From an uncultured Alphaproteobacteria bacterium (GTDB lineage: Bacteria; Pseudomonadota; Alphaproteobacteria; RF32; CAG-239): 64,000 nucleotides of DNA. Below, in pieces: positions 47,879-55,690 of the stretch. Made by a program: the position numbers and the translations under genes. Below the pieces are notes generated by a model. The model did no database searches. It was not told the DNA's origin and was given only the letters and a program-made list of their open reading frames with translations. Positions within the stretch are counted from its first letter, which is position 1; every line of letters starts with the position of its first letter. The DNA is taken from positions 1-64,000 of the forward strand of contig CALXPL010000001.1 of NCBI GenBank assembly GCA_944390275.1, in the 5' to 3' direction.

Positions 47879-48493
47879 TCATATCATTTCAATTATTTTT
47901 TTATGGGCTTCAGTATTATACTCAATATATCGTTGTGTTGTGGCTAGGCTTGAGTGTCCGGCAAGTTGTCTGACATCGTTTATTGTACCTCCGGCTTGGC
48001 TAATCATTTTTGCAGCTTGGGTAATAAAAGTTCTTCTGCCGCTATGAGATGAGCATCCATTCATATTCAGCCCTTTATACAGTAAATAAAAGAAATTAAC
48101 GATTGCTTGAGCCGACATTTTCTTATCTCTTTCGGTAGTGATTATATATGAAGACAGGTTTGTGTTTTCTTGTTTTAAGTCTGTCAGCAACTTTTTTAAG
48201 TCTTTATGCATCGGTATAATCCGACCGGAATATTTACCTTTAGAAGCATTATTCGGTAAATTAATGCTGTCTGATATATAGCCTTCGCTATCACATACCA
48301 TCGACCATGTAAGTTGGGATATTTCCTTGGCTCTTAAACCGGCTTTGAAACTCAGTAAAAACATTATTTTATTTCTGAGCGAATATCTTGTATTTTCCAA
48401 ATAAGCTAAGACCATGGTTTGTTGTTTTGAGTTTAATATTTTTGCTTGTTTTCCTATACCCACAATGTTCTCCAAGTTATTATAATTACACAA
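47879..48493 (-). CDS. Tyrosine recombinase, catalytic domain only
   Basis: The 204 residues contain the tyrosine-recombinase active site: R in KAGLRAKEISQL, H-x-x-R in SSHSGRRTF, H in LAGHSS, and Y in TQRYIEY. The N-terminal core-binding (SAM-like) domain is absent, as in a family of short alphaproteobacterial integrases. Start and stop look intact. It lies in the middle of the island, away from both att sites, so it may serve another element or act on the att sites from a distance. Confidence 0.85.
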   Translation of the reverse strand: MCNYNNLENIVGIGKQAKILNSKQQTMVLAYLENTRYSLRNKIMFLLSFKAGLRAKEISQLTWSMVCDSEGYISDSINLPNNASKGKYSGRIIPMHKDLKKLLTDLKQENTNLSSYIITTERDKKMSAQAIVNFFYLLYKGLNMNGCSSHSGRRTFITQAAKMISQAGGTINDVRQLAGHSSLATTQRYIEYNTEAHKKIIEMI

Positions 48494-48691
48494 TATTTTA
48501 TATAAATTATAATGACTTTATTTTAACCATCAACGGATTTGTTGTTAAAAGCCTTGAAAAATAATGACTTATTATAAAATATAAAATTTATAATAAGTAT
48601 GTGTGTTTAATAGTTAATAATTCCCATTAGTTGCATCTGCATGATTTATTCCCTATATAAGATAAAGGTAATATTTGTAAGGAGAGAGTTA

Positions 48692-48982
48692 ATGCCTCAA
48701 AATCACAGCCTTTGGGAAGAATATATTTTAAATACCGGTAACAAAATTGCCTTTTTCCGCAAGTTTAAGAAGATGTCGTTAGAAACTCTGGCGGCAAAGA
48801 CTAAAATTCCTATTAAAACCTTGGAGACGATGTAGAATTCATCTTTGGAACTGATAACACCGGAGATTTCTAAACTTGCAGCTTATTTTAAGGTTGAGCC
48901 GGAATTACTCTTATCGGCAAGCAGCGTTATTGAAATAGATAAGTTACGTAAGCTTGATTTTTCACCGGCAGTTTCATATTGA
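48692..48982 (+). pseudogene. XRE-type HTH gene with an internal TAG stop and a chimeric 3' end
   Basis: A good ribosome site (AAGGAGAG) precedes the ATG. Residues 1-47 encode the first half of an HTH domain (MSLETLAAKTKIPIKTLETM); then an in-frame TAG at 48833-48835 interrupts it. The same frame goes on with a sensible HTH C-terminal half (TPEISKLAAYFKVEPELLL) to a stop at 48982. The last codons read antisense into the neighbouring integrase fragment, showing that the 3' end was also lost in a rearrangement. The TAG may be a nonsense mutation of a Glu or Gln codon. Confidence 0.8.
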
Positions 48983-49128
48983 GGCAGGATAGAAGCGATA
49001 TTTTCAATCAGGTAAGCAAGTGTAAATTCTTCTTTCCGGCAAAGTCTTTCAATCCGTCCCATATAGTCAAAAGCGGTAGAAGGTTTATAATTTTGTTCCA
49101 ACAGCCAGTTTTCAAAATTTTTCAACAT
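48883..49128 (-). pseudogene. Truncated integrase-type core-binding domain
   Basis: GGAG ahead of the ATG opens an 81-residue frame. Residues 1-58 (NFENWLLEQNYKPSTAFDYM, then GRIERLCRKEEF) resemble an N-terminal SAM-like domain of tyrosine recombinases. After GEKS the frame reads antisense through the tail of the HTH pseudogene, so its natural continuation is missing. The two genes appear joined at a deletion near 48950-48960. Confidence 0.6.
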
Positions 49129-49152
49129 CTTAAAATCTCCTTTATCAAAAAC

Positions 49153-49284
49153 TTAGTCAACAAATACCGGCTCAGAAAACACAGCCACCATAACCCGCTG
49201 CAATCTTTTACACTCAGCTAGGCAATCGCTAAAATATTGATAAGGTGTTGGAAGAATTGTATTGTTAAGTTTTACATACACCAT
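49153..49284 (-). CDS. Small 43-residue protein upstream of the truncated integrase
   Basis: AAAGGA lies five bases before the ATG. The product begins MVYVKLNNTILPTPYQYFSD, contains two Cys in a short charged helix, and ends with EPVFVD. It precedes the truncated core-binding gene by 24 bases on the same strand, and the coding pattern looks genuine. The function is unknown. Confidence 0.5.
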   Translation of the reverse strand: MVYVKLNNTILPTPYQYFSDCLAECKRLQRVMVAVFSEPVFVD

Positions 49285-49490
49285 TGTTTTTCCTTTCATA
49301 AATAGTTGTCTTGCTCATTAACTATTTATATTATGCGGTATATTTTCCCATCCGCGAGCCCCTAAAACTCACGTTCTTGGTAACATTTTGGTACGATTTG
49401 AGAATTTAAAACAAAAACAAGGATTTAACTTGATGACAGTTGTGACAATAAGTCGTTGGTAAATATAATTTTCTTCTTGGCTTAAGTATA

Positions 49491-49505
49491 CGACATTTTT
49501 TGTCG
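49491..49505. promoter_or_regulatory. WYL-type operator, copy 4
   Basis: CGACA-TTTTT-TGTCG is a perfect palindrome in both arms, 47 bases upstream of the AAA+ gene start. A T/A-rich -10-like stretch follows. It is the best match to the consensus. Confidence 0.78.
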
Positions 49506-49552
49506 TTATCATATTTTATACTTCAAAAACAAACAAGTTAAGAGGTATGAAA

Positions 49553-51610
49553 ATGTTAGAACGATATGAAGAACAAATAATGTTGAGATATATCATTAAT
49601 GCTTTATCTAGCACGGTATATGTCAGAGATAATTTTGATAGTATTTGCAAGTGGATTTTTAGTGAACGGCAAAATTATCTTAAATATCAATGGAGGCAAA
49701 ATCAAGAATTTTCCAACGAAATGGATTTTATGAATTTTGCCTATAAAAATAAACATAAAGCTATTGCCCAAATTAAAGATTTTGCTAAATCTCTGCAAAA
49801 ACTTCCTTTAGCAAGAAATAGATATGCTCCCAGTATTTTAGAAAAGAATCTTGAATATTTGCAAAAAATTTTCAAACTAAAAAATTATGAAAAGGAATTT
49901 CTCGGATTAGCTATTAGAGAAAGTTGTTGTCCTGATTTTGAAGATATTTTTTCAGATATAAAAAAACATTCCAGAAATACCAATACGACAGATAGAGGAA
50001 TTTTATTAAAGATTAATCTTGATGAAACATATTCTATCGTTAGGAAAAATAGTTTATTGGTACAGTTAGGATTGATAGATTATGAGTATGACGGCAATAT
50101 TGAGGCTTCATCGTTGAGTAAGCATTTATATTTTCAAAAATTTCAAAATATTGATGATCTCAAAGAATATCTATTAGGAAAACCTGTAAAAGCTAATCTG
50201 GATTGGGATGATTTTAAACATATAAAGCAAACTAAAATTTTAAAACAGATATTGCAAATGGCTCTAATTCAAAAGGAGAAAGGCATTAATATCCTGCTTT
50301 ATGGAGAGCCCGGAACCGGAAAAACCGAGTTTTCTAAAACATTAGCAAAAGAAATTTCCGCTAAATTATATTCTATTGGAGATTGTACAAATTCGTATAT
50401 AGAAGATGAGGAAAGCAACCGTTATGAACAGCTTCTGCGGGCGCATATTATTTTAGAAAAAGATTTTAATACACTCCTTATGATTGATGAGGCCGATGAT
50501 ATATTGAGTGGAAGAGAGTGTTCTTTTGTATCCAGAAAAAGAGATGACTTAATTCTTTCAAAGATAAAAGTTAATCGTTTGCTGGAAAATAACAGCCAGC
50601 CAACAATTTGGATTACAAACAACATCTGTGATATGGACAAGGCATATTTACGTCGTTTTACCTATGCTATCAATTTTACGCGTCCCAAGAAACCGGTTCA
50701 GGAAGAAATATGGCGAAAAAACCTTAAAGCTAACAGTTTACCTTTTGACAACCAAACAACAAAGAAATTTGCAGATAAATATTCGATTTCTCCGTCATTT
50801 ATTTCTTCTGCCGTAAAATCTGCAAAACTCATCAATGGCGGATTGCAAGAAATTGAAGAAACTTTAGACGTTTTGCAGGAAGCTTATAACAATGGAAAGA
50901 AAAAAGCTCTGAAAAAAACTATGGAACCTACTGCTTTTAATCTTCAGCTGTTGAATACGGATACGGATTTAACAAATTTGGCAGAACAAATTCTGAAGCT
51001 AAATAAACTAAACTTCTCTATGTGCTTATACGGAATATCCGGAACAGGAAAATCAGCATTTGCTCAGTATCTGGGAGAAAAGTTAAAAATTCCGATTATA
51101 AAGAAAAAATGTTCTGATTTATTGAGCAAATATGTCGGAGAAACAGAACAAAATATTGCAAGCGCCTTTAGTGAAGCAGAGGAACAAGGTGCATTGCTTA
51201 TTTTTGACGAAGCCGACAGTTTTTTGCAAGATAGAAGCAATGCGCTTCGTTCGTGGGAGGTAACCCAAGTAAATGAAATGCTGACGCAAATGGAAAGTTA
51301 TCCTTATCCGTTTGTTTGCACGACAAATTTAATGGATAGCTTGGACAAAGCCAGCCTGAGGCGGTTTACGTTTAAGGTGGCTTATAACTATATGACTCCA
51401 GAACAGTCAAACCTTGCCTTTAAGCATTTCTTTAACTTTTCCAATATAGACTTATCGCATCTGAATTCGTTAGCTCCCGGCGATTTTGTGGTTGTTAAAC
51501 AGAAAGCAGAAATTTTAGGTGCTCTGGATAAAAAAGACGAATTAATAAAGATGCTTGAGCAGGAACAGTTAAACAAGTGTCCGATACAACGCAAAATCGG
51601 ATTTTTATAG
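49553..51610 (+). CDS. Tandem AAA+ ATPase
   Basis: The 685-residue protein has a ~210-residue helical N-domain and two AAA+ modules. Module 1 has Walker A GEPGTGKT (residues 251-258), Walker B LLMIDEAD (near 308-315), sensor WITNN (353-357) and RRF. Module 2 has Walker A GISGTGKS (494-501), Walker B LLIFDEAD (548-555), sensor CTTN and RRF. The classical-AAA style suggests a hexameric unfoldase or remodeller. AAGAGG is seven bases before the ATG at 49553, which is preferred over 49547. A PD-(D/E)XK gene follows after 13 bases, so ATPase plus nuclease are one operon, controlled by operator copy 4. Confidence 0.85.
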   Translation: MLERYEEQIMLRYIINALSSTVYVRDNFDSICKWIFSERQNYLKYQWRQNQEFSNEMDFMNFAYKNKHKAIAQIKDFAKSLQKLPLARNRYAPSILEKNLEYLQKIFKLKNYEKEFLGLAIRESCCPDFEDIFSDIKKHSRNTNTTDRGILLKINLDETYSIVRKNSLLVQLGLIDYEYDGNIEASSLSKHLYFQKFQNIDDLKEYLLGKPVKANLDWDDFKHIKQTKILKQILQMALIQKEKGINILLYGEPGTGKTEFSKTLAKEISAKLYSIGDCTNSYIEDEESNRYEQLLRAHIILEKDFNTLLMIDEADDILSGRECSFVSRKRDDLILSKIKVNRLLENNSQPTIWITNNICDMDKAYLRRFTYAINFTRPKKPVQEEIWRKNLKANSLPFDNQTTKKFADKYSISPSFISSAVKSAKLINGGLQEIEETLDVLQEAYNNGKKKALKKTMEPTAFNLQLLNTDTDLTNLAEQILKLNKLNFSMCLYGISGTGKSAFAQYLGEKLKIPIIKKKCSDLLSKYVGETEQNIASAFSEAEEQGALLIFDEADSFLQDRSNALRSWEVTQVNEMLTQMESYPYPFVCTTNLMDSLDKASLRRFTFKVAYNYMTPEQSNLAFKHFFNFSNIDLSHLNSLAPGDFVVVKQKAEILGALDKKDELIKMLEQEQLNKCPIQRKIGFL

Positions 51611-51623
51611 AAGGATAATAGTT

Positions 51624-52580
51624 ATGAGTGATAAAATAGACTTAACAAAAAATCGTGATTTAGAATATATTGCTAATGAAGTAAGACAATGGCTGCAAAA
51701 GGATAACAGCTGGGTAAAAAGATTTAGTGATTATGCAGATAAAATCTGTAATATGGAAACTACTATAAAAGAAATAAAAAAAAGCTTCCATAAATCCCCC
51801 AACCTAAATCTTTACACCTGTATCAGTGATATTAAAAACAAGGGCATAAATATTCGTTACAAAGGGGAAAGTGTTGGATACATAAAAAAAGACGACAAGC
51901 TAAAATTACTGACGGTCAAAAAAGAATGTTTTAATTGGAATAAAGAACTTAATTGCGATTGGGACTCTCCTGAAGCTACTGAGTTCAGAAAATATTTTAG
52001 CCAAAATATAGAATGCAACAGACAAACTGAACACAATTTTGAAAGTATGCTGATAGAAGAATTTGCTAAAAGAAACTCAAAAGATAAGGAGCTTTGCTAT
52101 ATTCAGCCGGTCAGAATATATAATGAGCTTGCTTTTCAGATGACAACCGCGCTAAAAGCCTCAGATAAAGAAATCCGTATGGCTACAAATGCACGAGCTG
52201 GAGGGATTGATATTTTGGCTCGTGTCAAACATGGAACAGAAACAAACCTTTGTGTTATTGAGCTGAAAAAAGATGTCTTAAAAGATGATAAAGGCGCCGA
52301 TATAGTGCGGGCACAATGTTTGGCTTATGCTGTGTTTTTAAGAGAATTGCTCCGCTCTTCTTGTGGAGAAGAATGGTATAAAATATTTGGATATTCAGGA
52401 AAGATTCCGGAGAAGCTGATAATTAATGTCTGTATTGCCATGCCTGAGGGGGAATATAAGCCCAAAGTTGAGCCTAAGGACATTAAAATTGGCAATGATA
52501 TTTTGAGTTTCAAATCATTATTTTTTGAAACTAAGGAAACAATAACCTCCATCAAAACAAACTTATTTTCTAAAGAGTGA
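51624..52580 (+). CDS. PD-(D/E)XK nuclease-like protein in an operon with the AAA+ ATPase
   Basis: The N-terminal ~130 residues are helical and may contact the ATPase. The C-terminal half has the nuclease core: an acidic helix (E140/E145), GGIDILARV (D196) and, after a hairpin, CVIELKKD (E213 and K215), with a following helix (IVRAQCLAYAVFLRELL) as in restriction-like enzymes that handle DNA ends. No close family is recognised. It is 13 bases behind the AAA+ gene. Its 3' end overlaps the convergent metallo-hydrolase gene by 11 bases. Confidence 0.75.
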   Translation: MSDKIDLTKNRDLEYIANEVRQWLQKDNSWVKRFSDYADKICNMETTIKEIKKSFHKSPNLNLYTCISDIKNKGINIRYKGESVGYIKKDDKLKLLTVKKECFNWNKELNCDWDSPEATEFRKYFSQNIECNRQTEHNFESMLIEEFAKRNSKDKELCYIQPVRIYNELAFQMTTALKASDKEIRMATNARAGGIDILARVKHGTETNLCVIELKKDVLKDDKGADIVRAQCLAYAVFLRELLRSSCGEEWYKIFGYSGKIPEKLIINVCIAMPEGEYKPKVEPKDIKIGNDILSFKSLFFETKETITSIKTNLFSKE

Positions 52581-53766
52581 TTACCTCGCCATCATCTGCG
52601 CAGAAAACATTGTCAAACAGGTTTTTAAATTCTTGCGGATGAAATGTGTGCATGGGTAGGATAAGTTTAGGATTTAAGCTTTTGACTAAGCGTTTTAACG
52701 TATGGATGTCTGCATGTCCTGAGGTGTGAATATCTGTCATGGGTACGTTTTTGTCTGTCAAATATGCCAGCCAATTTTGGTATTTTTCCTTATATCCGTT
52801 CCACATTGAGTAAACATAGGAAGTATCGCTATTGATAACGTTGTTGATTTTAAGCTTCTGACTAATTCGATAATCAAGCAGGAGCACATATTTCTGTGGG
52901 TTTTGAGAAATTTCCTCTATGTTGATTTCATGAGGACGCTGGGGAAAATCCGTTAACTTTTTAACATCTTTCCATGTAAAATTGGGCAGTTTTTTATTTC
53001 CTGTCGCCCATAAAATATGTCCGGCATAAGCGGATAAGACTAATATTCTACCGTTCCTTTTAGCCGCTCTGTATATTGTAACAATTCTATCAATATTTTG
53101 AGCCGATGATTGTACCAATGCCAAACCTTTTGTGTTATTCCAAAAATCTGTAAATTTATCCTCCAAATCTTCTTCATATTCAAAATGTTGGATGTGTTCT
53201 CGTCCTAAACAAGTTCCTTCCAGTAACAGAACATCTATGTCTTCAGGCTTATTTTGCAAAAATTTATAAAATAATTTTCTTTTGCGTCCGTGAGCCCGAA
53301 AATCACCGCTGTAAAAAACCTTTTTTCCATCCGCTTCTATCAAAAATCCATAAGCACCATAAGCTGAATGGTCAAATAAATAGGGCGTAATCGCAAAAGA
53401 GCCTAACATAAATTTTTTGCCATTATAAAAATGAATGCAGTTTTCAAATTCAAACGCTTCCGGCAAGTGATGTTCCGCTGCAACTTTCATAATTGTGGCA
53501 GCTTCTTTGCTTAAATAAACCGGAATTGATTTATCTATATATTTTCCCAGCCCGTAATGGTCTTGATGAGCATGAGAAATAAGCACTGCCAATAAATCAT
53601 CTGTTTTGTTTTTCAAACCGTCTATTTGCGGCAGTAATTCAGGAGCATTTTTTTCAGCATCTAACGGCAAGCCTAAATCAAGTATGATTCTCTGCCCGTT
53701 ATCTGCACTTATTTCTATTGCCGAACCGCCGATTTCTTTAGCACCTCGTTTTATTGATATTTTCAT
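52570..53766 (-). CDS. RNase J-like beta-CASP metallo-beta-lactamase-fold protein
   Basis: The zinc-site motifs are present: SHAHQDHYG (HxHxDH), a later FDHSAYGAYGF, VFYSGDFRAHG, and C-terminal HTSGHADI and LPMHTFHP, which belong to the beta-CASP portion. Members of this group are RNA or DNA exo/endonucleases. The frame starts upstream, but AGGT five bases before the ATG at 53766 and the typical MKISIKRGAKEIGGSAIEI start of the fold support this Met. It is convergent with the AAA+-nuclease operon and divergent from WYL paralog B, with an operator copy in the shared promoter region. Confidence 0.87.
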   Translation of the reverse strand: MKISIKRGAKEIGGSAIEISADNGQRIILDLGLPLDAEKNAPELLPQIDGLKNKTDDLLAVLISHAHQDHYGLGKYIDKSIPVYLSKEAATIMKVAAEHHLPEAFEFENCIHFYNGKKFMLGSFAITPYLFDHSAYGAYGFLIEADGKKVFYSGDFRAHGRKRKLFYKFLQNKPEDIDVLLLEGTCLGREHIQHFEYEEDLEDKFTDFWNNTKGLALVQSSAQNIDRIVTIYRAAKRNGRILVLSAYAGHILWATGNKKLPNFTWKDVKKLTDFPQRPHEINIEEISQNPQKYVLLLDYRISQKLKINNVINSDTSYVYSMWNGYKEKYQNWLAYLTDKNVPMTDIHTSGHADIHTLKRLVKSLNPKLILPMHTFHPQEFKNLFDNVFCADDGEVITL

Positions 53767-53814
53767 CATTACCTCATCATTTATTGTCGATATGATTATA
53801 ATAAGACTAGTACA

Positions 53815-53829
53815 CGACAAAATATGTCA
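53815..53829. promoter_or_regulatory. WYL-type operator, copy 5
   Basis: CGACA-AAATA-TGTCA lies between the divergent metallo-hydrolase and WYL paralog B genes (48 and 37 bases from their starts). A TATAAT begins directly after it toward the WYL gene, the same geometry as copy 1. Confidence 0.78.
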
Positions 53830-53866
53830 TATAATAGTTTTATTAAAAATGTTATAAGGAAAAATT

Positions 53867-54820
53867 ATGGCATACGAAAAAACTTATGACTTGTTGGATT
53901 TGGCTATTTGGATGCAGTCAACGCGTGAAGGGGTTTCGTTGAATGAGATAGCAGAAAGATTCCATGTCTCAAGACGCACCGCTGAACGTATGCGGGATAT
54001 GATTATGAGGCGCTTTCCTCAAACAGAAGAGGTTGTTTGCGAAAACAATATCAAGAGGTGGTATATTCCTCAGGGAACGTTAAAAGATTTTATTCAGTTT
54101 TCTGCCGAGGAGCTGTCGGTATTGGAAACAGCTGCTTCTTTATTGGAAGATAAACAGCTTCAAAATAAAAAGTATATTTTTCAAAATATTATAAATAAGA
54201 TTAAAGCAAATATAAAATCCGATGTTTTTCGCAAGATAGAACCTGATGCTGAGGCTTTGCTTGAGGCTGAGGGTTTTATTTGTCGACCGGGACCTAAATT
54301 AATTATTGATAATCAAATTATAGCTGCAATAAGGCAAGCGATTTTGGAGTGCCATCAAATAAAAATTACATATTTTAATAAAATGAGCGGAAAAACAAGT
54401 ACAAATACTCTTGATCCGTATGTTTTTTTATATGGAGAACGAAATCACTACTTGGTAGCACATCACAGCGATGGTTATTTTGGAGATAATGTGCATAACT
54501 TTATTTTGGGAAATATTAAAAGTGTTGAAATTTTGGATATTCCTTTTGTTCCAGTTAAAAATTTTAATTTACAAAAATACGCATTGGAATCATTTGGCTC
54601 ATATCATGAAGAACCATTTGATGTTGAGTGGTTATTTGACAAAGAAGTTGCAAAAGAAGCTGCTCAATATATTTTTCATCCGACGCAAACCTGTACGCTT
54701 AACCCCGATGGAACATTGACGGTTAAGTTCAGAGCCGGTGGACGATTGGAAATGGATTGGCATTTGTACACTTGGGGTAAGCATGTTAAAGTAATTAAGC
54801 CAACAGATTGGGGAAAGTAA
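53867..54820 (+). CDS. WYL-domain transcriptional regulator (island paralog B)
   Basis: The 317-residue protein has the same length as paralog A. The winged HTH (residues ~1-60) has the recognition segment HVSRRTAERMRDMI identical to paralog A, and the WYL domain follows, with FLYGERNHYLVAHH and a C-terminal MDWHLYTWG. Differences are concentrated at residues ~105-130 and ~195-215, which could alter ligand sensing while DNA binding is kept. AAGGAAA precedes the ATG. It is divergent from the metallo-hydrolase gene and has operator copy 5 at its promoter. Confidence 0.9.
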   Translation: MAYEKTYDLLDLAIWMQSTREGVSLNEIAERFHVSRRTAERMRDMIMRRFPQTEEVVCENNIKRWYIPQGTLKDFIQFSAEELSVLETAASLLEDKQLQNKKYIFQNIINKIKANIKSDVFRKIEPDAEALLEAEGFICRPGPKLIIDNQIIAAIRQAILECHQIKITYFNKMSGKTSTNTLDPYVFLYGERNHYLVAHHSDGYFGDNVHNFILGNIKSVEILDIPFVPVKNFNLQKYALESFGSYHEEPFDVEWLFDKEVAKEAAQYIFHPTQTCTLNPDGTLTVKFRAGGRLEMDWHLYTWGKHVKVIKPTDWGK

Positions 54821-55467
54821 AAAAAATTGTTTCAAGCATAACAAAAAAAGGGGGGGGCTAATTTTATATAAACCTTAATATTAGGTTGTTTCCAAATCCC
54901 AGATTGCCAAAATCCTCGGCGTCCAAAGAAGCACCCTAAGACGGTTTATTGAGAGAATGTTGTAACTTTTAACATAGCTATGTCATAAGTTAAAACAAAA
55001 AAATATGCTATTTGGAAAATTCATCTCAAAAAATTTAGTAGAAAAAGCCAAGTCATATACTTCTATAATATAAATTTTATTTTATAACAATAATATCAGA
55101 TATTTGTAGTTACGAAATGAACAAAAACTAATAAAGTTCTTAGATTGAACGAAAAACACATTTTTATCTTGAAAAAATGTAGACAATAAGCACTTTTGTG
55201 TTGTAAAAAATGTATTATGAAGCAGAAGAAATGAAAATCATGAGAAGAATAGTCTTTAATCAATTGGTTAAATGGAAAAATGATGTAAATCATAAGCCTT
55301 TGATTTCATCAATTTTAAGCAAAAAAGCATGTATTTTTTAATTTTTTCGGTTTAAAATGCAAAATATGAGAAAATTGTATAGCAAAGTGTATAGCATTTG
55401 TGAAAATTTGGTTTTAAAATTTAAGCAAAGCCAAGATTTTCAAGGGATTTGAAAGATATCGGTAAGT
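54821..55467. other. Gene-poor right end of the island
   Basis: About 650 AT-rich bases without a convincing gene. Near the start is a run of eight G, then a short HTH-like fragment (54885-54965). Close to the att site GTATAGCA occurs twice (about 55378-55397), resembling recombinase arm repeats. A minus-strand frame at 55096-55293 has no ribosome site and biased composition and is not counted. Confidence 0.6.
54885..54965 (+). pseudogene. Remnant of a helix-turn-helix coding region
   Basis: Between two stops this frame encodes SQIAKILGVQRSTLRRFIER and ML, an HTH of the kind at the C-terminus of resolvases and transposases. Its higher GC than the surroundings suggests an acquired gene reduced to a fragment. 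There is no start codon. Confidence 0.5.
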
Positions 55468-55491
55468 TTCCGGCCTAGCGCACCATTTTGA
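55468..55491 (+). mobile_element. Right attachment site (attR), partial tRNA-Leu 3' end
   Basis: An exact 24-base copy of the tRNA-Leu 3' end (TTCCGGCC through CCATTTTGA) without the rest of the tRNA. It closes the island. Confidence 0.92.
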
Positions 55492-55495
55492 TATT

Positions 55496-55518
55496 TCCGT
55501 CTCTGTGACGGATTTTTT
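55496..55518 (+). terminator. Displaced original terminator of tRNA-Leu
   Basis: TCCGTC and GACGGA form a 6-bp stem with a TCTGT loop followed by TTTTTT, four bases after the att copy. Before integration it would have followed the tRNA directly. Confidence 0.8.
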
Positions 55519-55690
55519 GTTTTTAAATAGGAGCTTATCTAACCTGATTTTGATATTTTTGAAATTGTTATAAAATAAGTATTTATTTCATTCGATTGTG
55601 AAAAGTTTTAATAGGTTTATCAGACTTTTATATTTACTTTATATTTTATAGTTTATATATTTTTTAAAAATTTAAATAAGGCTTTTACAA

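Larger units (their letters stand above)
32179..55491. mobile_element. tRNA-Leu genomic island (about 23.3 kb) carrying defence-like genes
   Basis: The boundaries are the 24-bp att direct repeats. Inside are restriction-like genes, a complete type II-C CRISPR-Cas locus, two WYL regulators, recombinase genes and gene fragments; outside are housekeeping genes. No transfer, capsid or replication genes are seen, so it cannot move by itself. The only full recombinase catalytic domain (47879-48493) is in the middle, not beside an att site as is usual, so the island is probably composite or its original integrase was lost. The tRNA remains complete at the left end. A hairpin terminator just beyond the right copy looks like the original tRNA terminator. 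Confidence 0.85.

Noticed and set aside
47879-49128. A single integrase gene split by insertion of the HTH gene
   Set aside because: The 204-residue catalytic protein starts cleanly like known short integrases and the 81-residue frame has its own ribosome site, so two separate small genes fit better.
49437-49455. Sixth WYL-type operator near TGACAGTTGTGACA
   Set aside because: The arms are in direct, not inverted, orientation and the left CGACA is missing.
55096-55293. 65-residue minus-strand gene at the right end of the island
   Set aside because: No ribosome site; Phe/Ile/His-rich composition typical of translated AT-rich noncoding DNA.
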